Source: an uncultured Erysipelotrichaceae bacterium
Lineage (GTDB): Bacteria; Bacillota_I; Bacilli_A; Erysipelotrichales; Erysipelotrichaceae
Length of the DNA: 64,000 bases
Direction: 5' to 3'
Assembly: GCA_902786245.1 (NCBI GenBank)
Contig: CADABS010000003.1
Coordinates: 1 to 64,000, forward strand
The position numbers and the translations under genes were made by a program. Shown one piece after another: positions 50,438 to 61,160 of the stretch. A model generated the notes under the pieces. That model saw nothing but the letters and a program-made list of their open reading frames with translations. It had not been told where the DNA came from and ran no database searches. Each line of letters begins with the position of its first letter. The first letter of the stretch is position 1.

Positions 50438-52416
50438 TATTCTTCTCCTTTTTTCAGATATGTATTGAGCCAGTCTGTCATTTCCTTCAGACGGCGTACT
50501 CTGTGCTTCGGCTTTCCGCTGCGGGAAAGACCGTGGTTTTCTCCTTCGAAAATGACCATCTTCGAAGGAATATCGAAATATTTCATGGCAGTAAACATCT
50601 CAATGCCCTGCTCCAGCGGACAGTTGTAATCGCACAGACTGTGAATAAACAGGATCGGCGTCTTTGCCTGATCTGCGTATTTCAGCGGAGACTGATCCCA
50701 CATCTTCTGCATATCGGTCCATGGCGTTGCGGCCATTTCATTGGAATCAAAGGTTACACCGATTTCACTGGAACCGAAATCCGCTACCCAGTTGGAAACG
50801 CTGCGCTGCGAACAGATTGCTTTGAATCTGTCGGTATGGCCTTCGATCCAGTTGCACATGAAGCCGCCGTAGCTGCCGCCGGAAACACCCAGTCTCTCTG
50901 CATTGATCTGCGGATATTCTTTCAATATATGATCCGTAAACTCCATCAGATCCTGATAATCGATTGTTCCGTATTTTCCCCGGAGATCCGCAAATTCTTC
51001 GCCGTATCCTTCTGAACCGCGGGGATTGCAGAAGAAGACGAAATATCCCTTCGATGCCCATGCCTGCATCTCATGATAGAACAGACGTCCGTAGGCGGCT
51101 CTCGGTCCGCCATGGACTTCCAGAACACCGGGATATGTCTTTGTTTCATCATAGCCGTACGGCTTCAGAACCCATCCGTCCACAGCAAACCCGTCTGAAT
51201 CGACAAAGGATGCCGGAATGCTTTCCGATACAAAGCAATCTTTCAGCCATGGATTCAGATCATCAATGCATTCATATGATCCGTCATCAGCGTTTCCGGT
51301 AAATACTTTATTCAATCCGTCTTTTTCACTGGCAATGAAGCATACCTGATCTTCATGGATATCCAGACAGGCAATGGCACCTTCCTGCAGGTCAATCACT
51401 TTCCTGACGGTTCCTGCATCCAGTCTGTAAAGATCAGTGCTGTATCCTTTCATTGCCTGAAAGAACAGACCCTGCTCTGTGCTGTGAAGAATATCACCGC
51501 CCGGACGCATCGTATCCGCCATCGGGGTATCGCCGATGGCATAGATACTGTTATCGTAAATGACTTCATACTGCTTCTTCTCAAAGTCATATCTGTAAAG
51601 GTCGCAGAGCTGACCATTGCCCCAGGTCTTCATATCCGATGCCGCAAAGACGATGCCTGTTTCATCCATCGAAGCAGTATCGATACGCAGGGTGTCAGCC
51701 GGAACCGCTGTGATGGTTTCCTGTGTATGCAGGTCATAGATGACCATTTCCGTTGTCACCGGTATCAGATCCCGGTATGTTCTGCAGGTATATGCAATTC
51801 TGTCTGCTTTGATATCGAACCAGAGCACATTGGCATCCTCCGGCGTGATCCTTGTACATGTATTTGTCTCTTCTTCATAGATGTACAGACCGTTTCGCTT
51901 GCCGGAGATATAGCCCCTGCCGTTGCCCCAGAAAGGAACTTCCTCGAAGATATGATAATCGAGTTCTTCTCTGCACAGATCCTCTGAAACAAGCGTGGGA
52001 TCCGGTTTGTTTCTGTCTTTGAGTATCCGTACCAGGTACTTTCCTGCGGATATTTTTTTAATTCCCGTGACATCCGCATCGATCCGGAATGCCGGATATG
52101 CTTCGCCGCCATGGACAGGCAGACGGTAGAACGCTGTCTTCTCGCCGATATCTTTCGGTGTATCTTCTTCGTTTCTCTCCGTGATGAAAAGCAGTGTTTC
52201 ATCATCATCCCAGATATAGGAGGAACATCTGCCGGTATGGGTCATCTGACAGATTCTTTTTGTTTCGGTATCCACCGTATGAATATCGCTGCGGTAATTG
52301 TTTTTGTCACGGTCCGGTGTGATTGTCACATATGCGAAATGCTTTCCGTTGGGAGAAAAACGGATATTGTTCGCACAGACTGTTTTTGTAATATCTTCCA
52401 GTTCAATCAGACGCAT
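50437..52416 (-). CDS. S9-family (prolyl oligopeptidase-type) peptidase
   Basis: A 659-residue peptidase. Residues about 1-400 form a β-propeller of WD-like repeats that gates the active site. The C-terminal hydrolase domain has GGPRAAYGRLFYHE, the nucleophile Ser in GVSGGSYGGFMCNW, Asp in FIHSLCDYNCPLEQ, and His in GENHGLSRSGKP. It resembles acylaminoacyl-peptidases/dipeptidyl aminopeptidases and has no signal peptide. The start at MRLIELED is chosen for AAGGA eight bases upstream. It is cotranscribed with luxS. Confidence 0.92.
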   Translation of the reverse strand: MRLIELEDITKTVCANNIRFSPNGKHFAYVTITPDRDKNNYRSDIHTVDTETKRICQMTHTGRCSSYIWDDDETLLFITERNEEDTPKDIGEKTAFYRLPVHGGEAYPAFRIDADVTGIKKISAGKYLVRILKDRNKPDPTLVSEDLCREELDYHIFEEVPFWGNGRGYISGKRNGLYIYEEETNTCTRITPEDANVLWFDIKADRIAYTCRTYRDLIPVTTEMVIYDLHTQETITAVPADTLRIDTASMDETGIVFAASDMKTWGNGQLCDLYRYDFEKKQYEVIYDNSIYAIGDTPMADTMRPGGDILHSTEQGLFFQAMKGYSTDLYRLDAGTVRKVIDLQEGAIACLDIHEDQVCFIASEKDGLNKVFTGNADDGSYECIDDLNPWLKDCFVSESIPASFVDSDGFAVDGWVLKPYGYDETKTYPGVLEVHGGPRAAYGRLFYHEMQAWASKGYFVFFCNPRGSEGYGEEFADLRGKYGTIDYQDLMEFTDHILKEYPQINAERLGVSGGSYGGFMCNWIEGHTDRFKAICSQRSVSNWVADFGSSEIGVTFDSNEMAATPWTDMQKMWDQSPLKYADQAKTPILFIHSLCDYNCPLEQGIEMFTAMKYFDIPSKMVIFEGENHGLSRSGKPKHRVRRLKEMTDWLNTYLKKGEE

Positions 52417-52458
52417 ATTCATGTTTCCTTTTCTATATACGCATAATTCTATCAGATA

Positions 52459-52486
52459 TAGTCGCGACTTGCTTTTTTGATATACT
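52459..52486. promoter_or_regulatory. Divergent promoters with AGTCGCGACT palindrome
   Basis: TGATATACT (52478-52486) is an extended -10 for the plus-strand ABM gene, and TGATAGAAT on the minus strand is one for the peptidase. Between them AGTCGCGACT (52460-52469) is a perfect 10-bp palindrome, GC-rich in an AT-rich region, and could bind a regulator of both. Confidence 0.4.
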
Positions 52487-52508
52487 AAGGTTAAAGGAGC
52501 CAACAATC

Positions 52509-52841
52509 ATGAGTATAACAGTTAACATTTATTACACGGGCGAAAACGGAAACGCAAGGAAATTCGCTGAAGAAATGGTCAGCGCCGGTGTTGCGGCAAA
52601 GATCCGGGCAGAAGAAGGAAATCTGAAATATGAGTATTTCTTTCCCATGGAGGATCCCGAAACCGTACTGCTGATCGATTCCTGGGAAAATCAGGCTGCC
52701 ATTGATGCCCATCACGCTTCACCGATGATGGGTGAAATCGCTGCTCTCAGAGATAAATATGACCTGCATATGAAGGCTGAACGCTATGTCTCCGACGCGG
52801 ACGGATTCAGTGCCCATGACCAGGCATTCATCCGTCAGTAA
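52509..52841 (+). CDS. Antibiotic-biosynthesis-monooxygenase (ABM) domain protein
   Basis: This 110-residue protein has the ABM dimeric alpha/beta-barrel fold: SITVNIYYTGE, EEGNLKYEYFFPMEDPETVLLIDSW split by its helix, AIDAHHASPMM. Members act as quinol monooxygenases (YgiN) or stress-related proteins, and many have no known substrate. AAAGGAG precedes the ATG. It is followed by the pyrophosphatase gene after 18 bases and may share its transcript. Confidence 0.85.
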   Translation: MSITVNIYYTGENGNARKFAEEMVSAGVAAKIRAEEGNLKYEYFFPMEDPETVLLIDSWENQAAIDAHHASPMMGEIAALRDKYDLHMKAERYVSDADGFSAHDQAFIRQ

Positions 52842-52859
52842 TCAGGAAAGGTTCGGTAT

Positions 52860-54494
52860 ATGATCAATCGTGAGCCTGTATATATTACAGGTCATCTGCA
52901 TCCGGATACAGACTCTGTCGTTTCGGCGATCGCCTATGCCTTCTACAAAAAGACACAGGGAGAACAAGCGGTTGCCTGCCGTCTGGGTGAACTGAACCGG
53001 GAGACAAAATGGCTGCTGGACAGATTCGGCTATGAAGCACCGGTACTGTTGAAAGATGCACGCAAGACCTTGGCCGAGATCGAACTCGATTCACCGGAAT
53101 ATATCACACCGCAGACCACGGTGCTGGAGACGATCCGGCGTATGCATGAATGCGACCGGAACTCTTTTGCCGTACTCAATGAAGACCGAACCATTGCCGG
53201 CTATGTATCCAAAACAGATCTGGCAAATATCGCCCTGGGCGATACAGCTGCTGAAATCGAACTGCTGCGGATGACACCGCTGGAAGATATCGTCAGGACA
53301 ATCGACGGAAAACTGATTTATTCCGATGAACAGACCCACTGCAACGGCAAGGTCTCGATCATTGCCCATAACGCAAACGGCACATCCAACTATGAGATCA
53401 AAGACCGTATTGTCATCGTCGGCAATGATCCCCAGGCGCACATCGATCTGATCCGCCGGGGAGCCGGCATTCTCATCGCCGTCTGGGCTGAGAAGATCAG
53501 CGAAGATGTCATTGAAGCCGCAAAGGAATACCACTGTCCGATCATCATCTCCGGACACGGCTCCATGAATACATCGAGATATCTGTATTTTGCGCCGCCC
53601 GTCAGTCTGATCATGACGAAAAATCCCGTATGTTTCCGCAGCGATATGTATGCGGAAGACGTGGGAAACAAGATGCTGAAAACAAGATACCGCTCCTACC
53701 CTGTCATCGACGAAGAAGGAAAGCTGTTCGGCTATGCGGCAAGATACCATGTTCTGAACATGAAGAACCGCCGGATCATTCTGGTTGACCATAATGAATT
53801 CTCCCAGAGTGTCCATGCGATCGAAAAAGCTCAGATTCTCGAAGTTGTCGACCATCACAGAATCAATGACTTTGCGACAAGCCAGCCGGTATCGTTCCGC
53901 AATGAGATCATCGGCTCCACCGCCACGATCATCGCAACGATCTTCCGGGAAAACCAGATCCTGATGCCGAAGGAACTGGCCGGGCTGCTGCTGGGTGCGA
54001 TCCTCTCGGATACACTGGTCTTCCAGTCACCTACCACAACGAAAAAAGACCGCGATGCGGCAAATATCCTCGCTGCTCTGGCAGATCTCGATATTGAACA
54101 GTTCGCTGCGGAGATGTTCACATCCGCAGCCGGCGATGCCGATCTTTCCATATCGGAAATGATCGTACAGGATATCAAGAGCTTTGATATCAACGGATAC
54201 CGGGCAATGATTTCACAGAATATCGTCGCATCCGTTGATGATATCCGGAAGCGCGGCAAGGAAATCGAAGCCGATATGCGCACACTGACAAACAAAAAAG
54301 AACTGGATCTGCTGGTCGTATGCTTTACCTCCGTCATGGATGACGGATCTGTATTCTACAGCTGCGGTCAGCACGCAGATATCTGCCAGGACGCATTCCC
54401 GGATCTTCCGGGTGAAACGCATTCCCTGCAGAAGGGAATCTATTCCCGCAAAAAGCAGATTCTGCCGGCACTGATCCAGGCAGCGGAAAGCTGA
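52860..54494 (+). CDS. Manganese-dependent inorganic pyrophosphatase with CBS domains
   Basis: A 544-residue family II pyrophosphatase. The DHH domain starts with GHLHPDTDSVVSA (Mn site) and continues at DHNE and VVDHHRI; between these an insert of about 230 residues holds two CBS domains and a DRTGG-type domain. These bind adenine nucleotides and regulate the enzyme. The C-terminal DHHA2 domain ends the protein. It hydrolyses PPi to phosphate. Free PPi could also matter to the phosphofructokinase if that enzyme uses PPi. The gene has its own terminator. Confidence 0.93.
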   Translation: MINREPVYITGHLHPDTDSVVSAIAYAFYKKTQGEQAVACRLGELNRETKWLLDRFGYEAPVLLKDARKTLAEIELDSPEYITPQTTVLETIRRMHECDRNSFAVLNEDRTIAGYVSKTDLANIALGDTAAEIELLRMTPLEDIVRTIDGKLIYSDEQTHCNGKVSIIAHNANGTSNYEIKDRIVIVGNDPQAHIDLIRRGAGILIAVWAEKISEDVIEAAKEYHCPIIISGHGSMNTSRYLYFAPPVSLIMTKNPVCFRSDMYAEDVGNKMLKTRYRSYPVIDEEGKLFGYAARYHVLNMKNRRIILVDHNEFSQSVHAIEKAQILEVVDHHRINDFATSQPVSFRNEIIGSTATIIATIFRENQILMPKELAGLLLGAILSDTLVFQSPTTTKKDRDAANILAALADLDIEQFAAEMFTSAAGDADLSISEMIVQDIKSFDINGYRAMISQNIVASVDDIRKRGKEIEADMRTLTNKKELDLLVVCFTSVMDDGSVFYSCGQHADICQDAFPDLPGETHSLQKGIYSRKKQILPALIQAAES

Positions 54495-54524
54495 CAGACA
54501 GTCTGAATGGCTGTCTGTTTTTCT
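54494..54524 (+). terminator. Rho-independent terminator of the pyrophosphatase gene
   Basis: ACAGACAG pairs with CTGTCTGT over a nine-base loop and is followed by TTTTTCTTT. It touches the stop codon. A TATAAT at 54536-54541 is the likely -10 of the next gene. Confidence 0.88.
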
Positions 54525-54572
54525 TTGGGCAGCGATATAATAAAAACAGAAAAACAAAGGAGAAAACATCAT

Positions 54573-55448
54573 ATGCTGTACGGAGCACTGGAGACAGGCG
54601 GAACCAAGATGGTCTGCGCTGTCGGAAACGAAAACGGAGAAATACTGGAACAGATATCCATCCCGACCCTGACACCGGAAGAAACCATGCCGGAGATCAT
54701 CCGCTGGTTCAGCGATAAGCAGATCGCAGCACTGGGCATTGCCTGCTTCGGCCCGATCGATCTGCACAGAGATTCACCTACATACGGCTATATCACATCG
54801 ACCCCGAAACTGGCTTGGGCCAATTATCCGATCGTCCGGGTCATGCAGGAAGCGCTGCATGTACCGGTCGGATTCGATACCGATGTCAACGGATCGCTGC
54901 TGGGCGAGATGACATGGGGATGCGCCAAAGGACTGACCGATGCCATCTATATCACGATCGGCACCGGCATCGGCGGCGGTGTCATGACAAACGGAAAACT
55001 GCTGCATGGAATGCTGCATCCGGAACTCGGACATATGATGCTGGCGAAGCATCCCGATGATCCCTACAAAGGAAAATGCCCGTATCACGGCACCTGCTTC
55101 GAAGGACTCGCAGCCGGACCGGCAATCGAAGAACGCTGGGGAAAGTCAGGAAATGAACTGCAGAACCGGCCGGAAGTATGGGAACTGGAAAGCTGGTATA
55201 TCGCCCAGGCTCTGTCTGTGTATATCCTGACGCTGAGCCCGCAGAAGATCATTCTCGGCGGCGGTGTCATGCATCAGGAATCTCTGTTCCCGCTGATCCG
55301 GAAACAGACGCTGCATATTCTCAACGGATACCTGCATACACAGGAACTGCAGGACATTGACAATTACATCGTTCCGGCCAGTCTCAATGATAATCAGGGC
55401 ATCATGGGATGCATCAAGCTGGCAATGGATGAACTTGCGCAGCAGTAA
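54573..55448 (+). CDS. ROK-family fructokinase
   Basis: The 291-residue kinase has ALETGGTKMVCAVG, a GFDTDVNGSLLGE sugar site, TIGTGIGGGVM, and a complete zinc motif H...CPYHGTCFEGLAAGPAI. This is typical of ROK fructokinases (ScrK/GmuE type) acting on fructose or mannose. AGGAG lies ten bases before the ATG. It stands alone between two terminators. It differs from the zinc-less ROK kinase at 21.9 kb. Confidence 0.9.
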   Translation: MLYGALETGGTKMVCAVGNENGEILEQISIPTLTPEETMPEIIRWFSDKQIAALGIACFGPIDLHRDSPTYGYITSTPKLAWANYPIVRVMQEALHVPVGFDTDVNGSLLGEMTWGCAKGLTDAIYITIGTGIGGGVMTNGKLLHGMLHPELGHMMLAKHPDDPYKGKCPYHGTCFEGLAAGPAIEERWGKSGNELQNRPEVWELESWYIAQALSVYILTLSPQKIILGGGVMHQESLFPLIRKQTLHILNGYLHTQELQDIDNYIVPASLNDNQGIMGCIKLAMDELAQQ

Positions 55449-55537
55449 ACCCGGTCTCTCATATTAAACAGGCATGCAGAATCATCTGTAAACCTTTTTC
55501 TCTGATGCGGATATCTCTGTTCTGGACCATCCATAAG

Positions 55538-55580
55538 AAAAAAGGAATTCACCGGTCATGCCGGGAATTCCATGTTTTTT
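55538..55580. terminator. Bidirectional terminator between kinase and flavodoxin
   Basis: GGAATTC-A-CCGG and CCGG-GAATTCC form a long stem with loop TCATG, flanked by AAAAAA and TTTTTT. It can stop transcription in both directions. Confidence 0.88.
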
Positions 55581-55998
55581 AAGCTAAAGATTCGCCAAGT
55601 GTACGGCACTCAGCCAATGCCGCATCATCAGGTGCTTCCATGCAGATAACATAAGGCACTGTATCAGCACCGGCTGCTTCTGTGCGGGCCTGCCAGTCTT
55701 CCATCCAGGCACCGTTGCCCCAGCCCCAGGAACCGAATAATCCGACTTTCTTTCCTGCCAGTGCTCCTTCAACGGAAGCGAACATCGGTTCAAACTCTGA
55801 TTCTTCAAGAACTTCAGCACCCATTGCCGGACATCCGAATGCAATGGCGTCATAATCATTGACCATATCCGCTGTGAATTCAGAAGGTCCCATCACTGTG
55901 ACCTGTGCCCCTTTGGCTTCCATGCCTTCCTTGACTGCCTGTGCCATAGCCTCGGTGTTGCCCGTGCCGCTCCAGAATACGATTGCTGTTTTGCTCAT
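55579..55998 (-). CDS. Flavodoxin
   Basis: A 139-residue short-chain flavodoxin with FMN phosphate loop SGTGNTEAMA at residues 10-19, the 50s loop GCPAMGAE, and the 90s loop GSWGWGNGAW. It carries one-electron transfers, replacing ferredoxin under iron limitation. AAGGAG precedes the ATG. It follows DUF3793 by 20 bases and is under the twin operators upstream. Radical SAM and MetH-like enzymes nearby may use it as an electron donor (inference). Confidence 0.93.
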   Translation of the reverse strand: MSKTAIVFWSGTGNTEAMAQAVKEGMEAKGAQVTVMGPSEFTADMVNDYDAIAFGCPAMGAEVLEESEFEPMFASVEGALAGKKVGLFGSWGWGNGAWMEDWQARTEAAGADTVPYVICMEAPDDAALAECRTLGESLA

Positions 55999-56018
55999 GT
56001 TTTTCTCCTTTTTCTTTT

Positions 56019-56570
56019 TCAGCTTTTTTTTACGATCAGCCGGTCAATCTGTTCACCATTTTTCAGCCGGCGTGAATACAGTTCAGTACATTTTTTATAC
56101 AGTGAGAATGTCTTTCTTGCCTCTTCCTCATGGGAGTATGCTTTCCATACATCTGCACATACATAGTCTTTTCTTCCTTCCATAAAGCAGACCACATCCG
56201 TTTCCGGGTAGCCCAGGAAGAAGCCTATTTCATGGGGAAATTCTTTACATTCCCTGATTCTTCTGGAGAGACGGCATACACAGCGGGTAACATCTTCCGG
56301 TGTATAGCCGAGTCCTTCAAGAACTTCTCTGGCAACATTGCGCCGTATATCCTCTGCCAGATCAGATTCCCGATAGATATAGATGAGCACTCTGCCTTTG
56401 CGGAAACAAAGAGGAATCAGCCGCAGACCGTTCTTCCGCAGTTTTGCATTGATTCCGGATATCTGCGCACGCAGTTTTTTGCGGTCTTCACAGGCAGTCG
56501 TGAACAGACTGGCTGTTTTCAGTCCGGCCAGAGTCGGCGAACAGTAGCGGATGATTTCCGTGTCTGACAT
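56019..56570 (-). CDS. DUF3793 protein
   Basis: This 183-residue soluble protein matches DUF3793, of unknown function and often paired with flavodoxin: YCSPTLAGLKTASLF, then LIPLCFRKGRVLIYIYR, GYTPEDVTRCV, FPHEIGFFLGYPETDVVCFM. The second of two adjacent ATG codons is better spaced from GGGAGG. The association with flavodoxin points to iron or redox management. Its promoter carries twin operators. Confidence 0.85.
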   Translation of the reverse strand: MSDTEIIRYCSPTLAGLKTASLFTTACEDRKKLRAQISGINAKLRKNGLRLIPLCFRKGRVLIYIYRESDLAEDIRRNVAREVLEGLGYTPEDVTRCVCRLSRRIRECKEFPHEIGFFLGYPETDVVCFMEGRKDYVCADVWKAYSHEEEARKTFSLYKKCTELYSRRLKNGEQIDRLIVKKS

Positions 56571-56583
56571 CATTCCTCCCTTA

Positions 56584-56641
56584 AGTTAGTTTATACTAAC
56601 TTATGCAGTTAGATTATACTAACTCGGTTTCTGAAAGTCAA
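56584..56641 (-). promoter_or_regulatory. DUF3793-flavodoxin promoter with twin operators
   Basis: On the minus strand TTGACT (56641-56636), 17 bp and TATAAT (56618-56613) form a near-ideal promoter. AGTTAG-ATTATA-CTAACT at 56607-56624 overlaps the -10. A second copy, AGTTAG-TTTATA-CTAACT at 56584-56601, covers the start region and SD side. The two 18-mers differ at one base and are centred 23 bp apart. This is a typical repressor layout, and a DtxR/MntR- or Fur-class metalloregulator is plausible. Confidence 0.8.
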
Positions 56642-56651
56642 TAAAGATTAA

Positions 56652-56676
56652 AACCGGCGCAGCCATTGCCGCGCCG
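56652..56676 (-). terminator. Terminator of the alpha/beta-hydrolase gene
   Basis: CGGCGC and GCGCCG enclose a ten-base loop; on the minus strand GTTTTAATC follows. Confidence 0.65.
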
Positions 56677-56694
56677 ATTCTGTATATATTCTGT

Positions 56695-57585
56695 CTATTC
56701 TTTTTCAAACCAGTCGGATAGAATCGATCCGAGCCAGATTTCACAGGCTCTGGCAAGGTTTTCCTGTTCATCGCTGATTGCGCCTGTTTTCTGATACATC
56801 GGATCACCGGCAAATTCAGGATTGTTATATTCCATGAACCCCTGTACCGCATCTTCATAGGTACGCTCTGTCAGGTCGACGCCGCCGGTCTTCATATGCT
56901 CAATATAGACCGGATATCTGTCTTTCATTGCGTCCGTTCCGGTCTGTACCAGAACTGCCGGGCTGACATGGGCACCGATATCGCACAGGCGGATCTGCGT
57001 ATCATCGACAAACGGCGATACCATGATAAGGCCTTTCACCGGGAATCCCTTTTCTTTCAGGAAAGTACATGCACCGACCATCAGATAGGCACCGGCTGTA
57101 AATCCCATCATGGCAAATTTCTTTGCGTCCAGGCTGAATTCACTGGCATGAATGGCAAAATACATAACGGTATCGCGGATTTCTTCCTGCGGATAAGGAA
57201 TCTGATGCACATCGATCGTCGCGTAATTGATACTGATGATGACAGATTCCCACTGGTCTGCTGCTCTTTCACAGAATGTATCCAGCTGATCGGCATCGCC
57301 GTCCATGAACGAACCGCCATGGGCAATAAAGACTGCCGGATAAGACTCCTTCGCAATCCCATGCGGTTTATACAGATTGACCGCAACGCTTTCCAGCCCG
57401 TCTCTTGGCACAATGATTCTTTTGCCGATTCTTTCACTGTCGCCTTTCTTCTGCTTTTCTCTGGCTGCGGCTGCCTGCTTCTCCAACTGTCTGTCAAATG
57501 CATGCGGATGCAGACGGAGATAGAGATAATACGCTGCCATGATCAGCAGAAATACGCCGAATATATTAATCAGAAGATTTCCCAT
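56695..57585 (-). CDS. Membrane-anchored alpha/beta-hydrolase with Thr at the nucleophile position
   Basis: A 296-residue protein with an N-terminal anchor (LLINIFGVFLLIMAAYYLYL), a charged linker, then a carboxylesterase-like fold. The oxyanion motif HGGSF lies at about residue 89. The nucleophile elbow reads GFTAGAYL where relatives have GDSAGG, so Thr replaces the catalytic Ser. It may be inactive, or use Thr. The start is set by GGAGG nine bases upstream, inside the PAP2 gene, with which it overlaps by 20 bases. Confidence 0.8.
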   Translation of the reverse strand: MGNLLINIFGVFLLIMAAYYLYLRLHPHAFDRQLEKQAAAAREKQKKGDSERIGKRIIVPRDGLESVAVNLYKPHGIAKESYPAVFIAHGGSFMDGDADQLDTFCERAADQWESVIISINYATIDVHQIPYPQEEIRDTVMYFAIHASEFSLDAKKFAMMGFTAGAYLMVGACTFLKEKGFPVKGLIMVSPFVDDTQIRLCDIGAHVSPAVLVQTGTDAMKDRYPVYIEHMKTGGVDLTERTYEDAVQGFMEYNNPEFAGDPMYQKTGAISDEQENLARACEIWLGSILSDWFEKE

Positions 57586-58519
57586 TTTTGTGTTCCTCCC
57601 ATTTTGCAAATATCAGCGGCACGATATACACTGCCGTGAAAAATGTCATAAAGCCTCTTGTCAGTCCATACCATTTATAAGCCAGGATATTCTCCAGAGC
57701 AAGCGGGATGATCAGCCATGCGAGCAGAACACCGCCCAGTCCGGTCACCATTCTGAATATGCGGTCTCTTTTTGTGACTGCCGGTGCAAACCGGATATAC
57801 TTCTCTTCCAGATACCAGCCTGCATGCACACCGAGGAAGTACCCGACGGCTTCGAAAGCACTGAGTTTCATTTCTTCCGGATCGACCCTCAGGATTCCGC
57901 TGTCATAATCCATCGGATAGCTTTTCACCTCAAAATAGATCAGTGCCAGAATACCTGCGGCTGCCGCTCCCGCCAGCATATGCATTCTGTTTCCTTTTCC
58001 CGATGCATTGAACAGTCTGACAGATGCGGCGGTCAGCGGTATACTGACAAGAAATCCCGTCAGAACATCCTGCGGTGTATGATATCCCAGATAGCATCGG
58101 GAAAACATGATCAGAAATACGCAGCCGATACTCACAGGCAGGATCCATTTTGCTTTATGTCTGCGGATCCAGCCCAGCAGCAGCCATTCGCTGGAAGCTG
58201 CCTGACTGTGTCCGCTCGGGAACGAATAGCCTCTGGCATGTCTGATGCCGCCCGGTGCCGGTATGATCCGGGCATCCCGGATCCATGGCCTGTATACGCA
58301 GGCAGTCATTTTGATCAGTGCATTTGCCAGATTTCCAAGTGAAAAACTGAAAAACAGCAGTATCCCGGTTTTCTTGTCAGACAGCCAGTAGAAGATACAG
58401 GGAAGGATCAGGGACAGCGCACCGCCTCCGATATCGCTGATCAATATAACGATTTCTTCAATCACAGGTCCCAGAAAAAGTCTGGTTTCCTGCAGCCAGA
58501 GCAGTATATCCATATCCAT
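57566..58519 (-). CDS. PAP2-family membrane phosphatase
   Basis: A 317-residue integral membrane protein with about eight hydrophobic segments. PAP2 motifs are KMTACVYRPW (motif 1 variant, K-x6-RP), PSGHSQAAS with the catalytic His, and SRCYLGYHTPQDV with the second His. These hydrolyse undecaprenyl or phosphatidyl phosphates at the membrane. The -10 TATAAT (58534-58529) lies only nine bases before the ATG, so the leader is very short. It overlaps the hydrolase gene downstream. Confidence 0.9.
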   Translation of the reverse strand: MDMDILLWLQETRLFLGPVIEEIVILISDIGGGALSLILPCIFYWLSDKKTGILLFFSFSLGNLANALIKMTACVYRPWIRDARIIPAPGGIRHARGYSFPSGHSQAASSEWLLLGWIRRHKAKWILPVSIGCVFLIMFSRCYLGYHTPQDVLTGFLVSIPLTAASVRLFNASGKGNRMHMLAGAAAAGILALIYFEVKSYPMDYDSGILRVDPEEMKLSAFEAVGYFLGVHAGWYLEEKYIRFAPAVTKRDRIFRMVTGLGGVLLAWLIIPLALENILAYKWYGLTRGFMTFFTAVYIVPLIFAKWEEHKNGKSSD

Positions 58520-58586
58520 AGTGAGATAATTATATACTGATTCCGCTGTTTCGTTCTTTACAAAACGGTAAAGAAACCGATTCAGT

Positions 58587-58595
58587 TGCTATAAT
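58587..58595 (+). promoter_or_regulatory. Extended -10 promoter of the MBL-fold gene
   Basis: TGCTATAAT is an extended -10 (TGnTATAAT), 25 bases before the ATG at 58620. No good -35 is visible, as expected for this class. Confidence 0.6.
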
Positions 58596-58619
58596 GAATA
58601 CATAGAGGAGAACCATGCC

Positions 58620-60927
<2,308 letters not shown>

Positions 60928-60936
60928 AGCAGAACG

Positions 60937-60972
60937 AAAAGATAATGCTCACAATGAGTATTATCTTTTTTT
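60937..60972 (+). terminator. Rho-independent terminator of the GH1 gene
   Basis: AAAAGATAATGCTCA pairs with TGAGTATTATCTTTT over a three-base loop and runs into TTTTTTT. Confidence 0.9.
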
Positions 60973-60992
60973 CTGCGGAATGTGGTATGATA

Positions 60993-61105
60993 TTCACGTG
61001 CGAGGGAGTAGCAGGCGCAAGCGGAAACGTCGACATCACGGATCATGACCCGGCATTCCATAATTGCGAGACTCACACATGCATTGCCATGTGTGAATGA
61101 TTTAT
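60993..61105 (+). ncRNA. yybP-ykoY-like (Mn2+) riboswitch candidate
   Basis: An extended -10 TGGTATGAT (60983-60991) opens a leader of about 165 bases. It contains GAGGGAGTAGC (61003-61012), a small GGCGCAAGC hairpin with GGAAAC, then GTCGACATCACGG (61029-61041) and ACCCGGCA, the order of conserved blocks in the yybP-ykoY manganese aptamer. ATTCAC near its 5' end can pair with GTGAAT near 61093. The competing hairpin TCACACATG/CATGTGTGA (61072-61095) may form the switch. The assignment is from motif memory. Confidence 0.6.
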
Positions 61106-61160
61106 ACCGTTTGGATATGGCATGCGCTGTATCCGTTTTTCTTTCAGGAGGTATTTGAAA

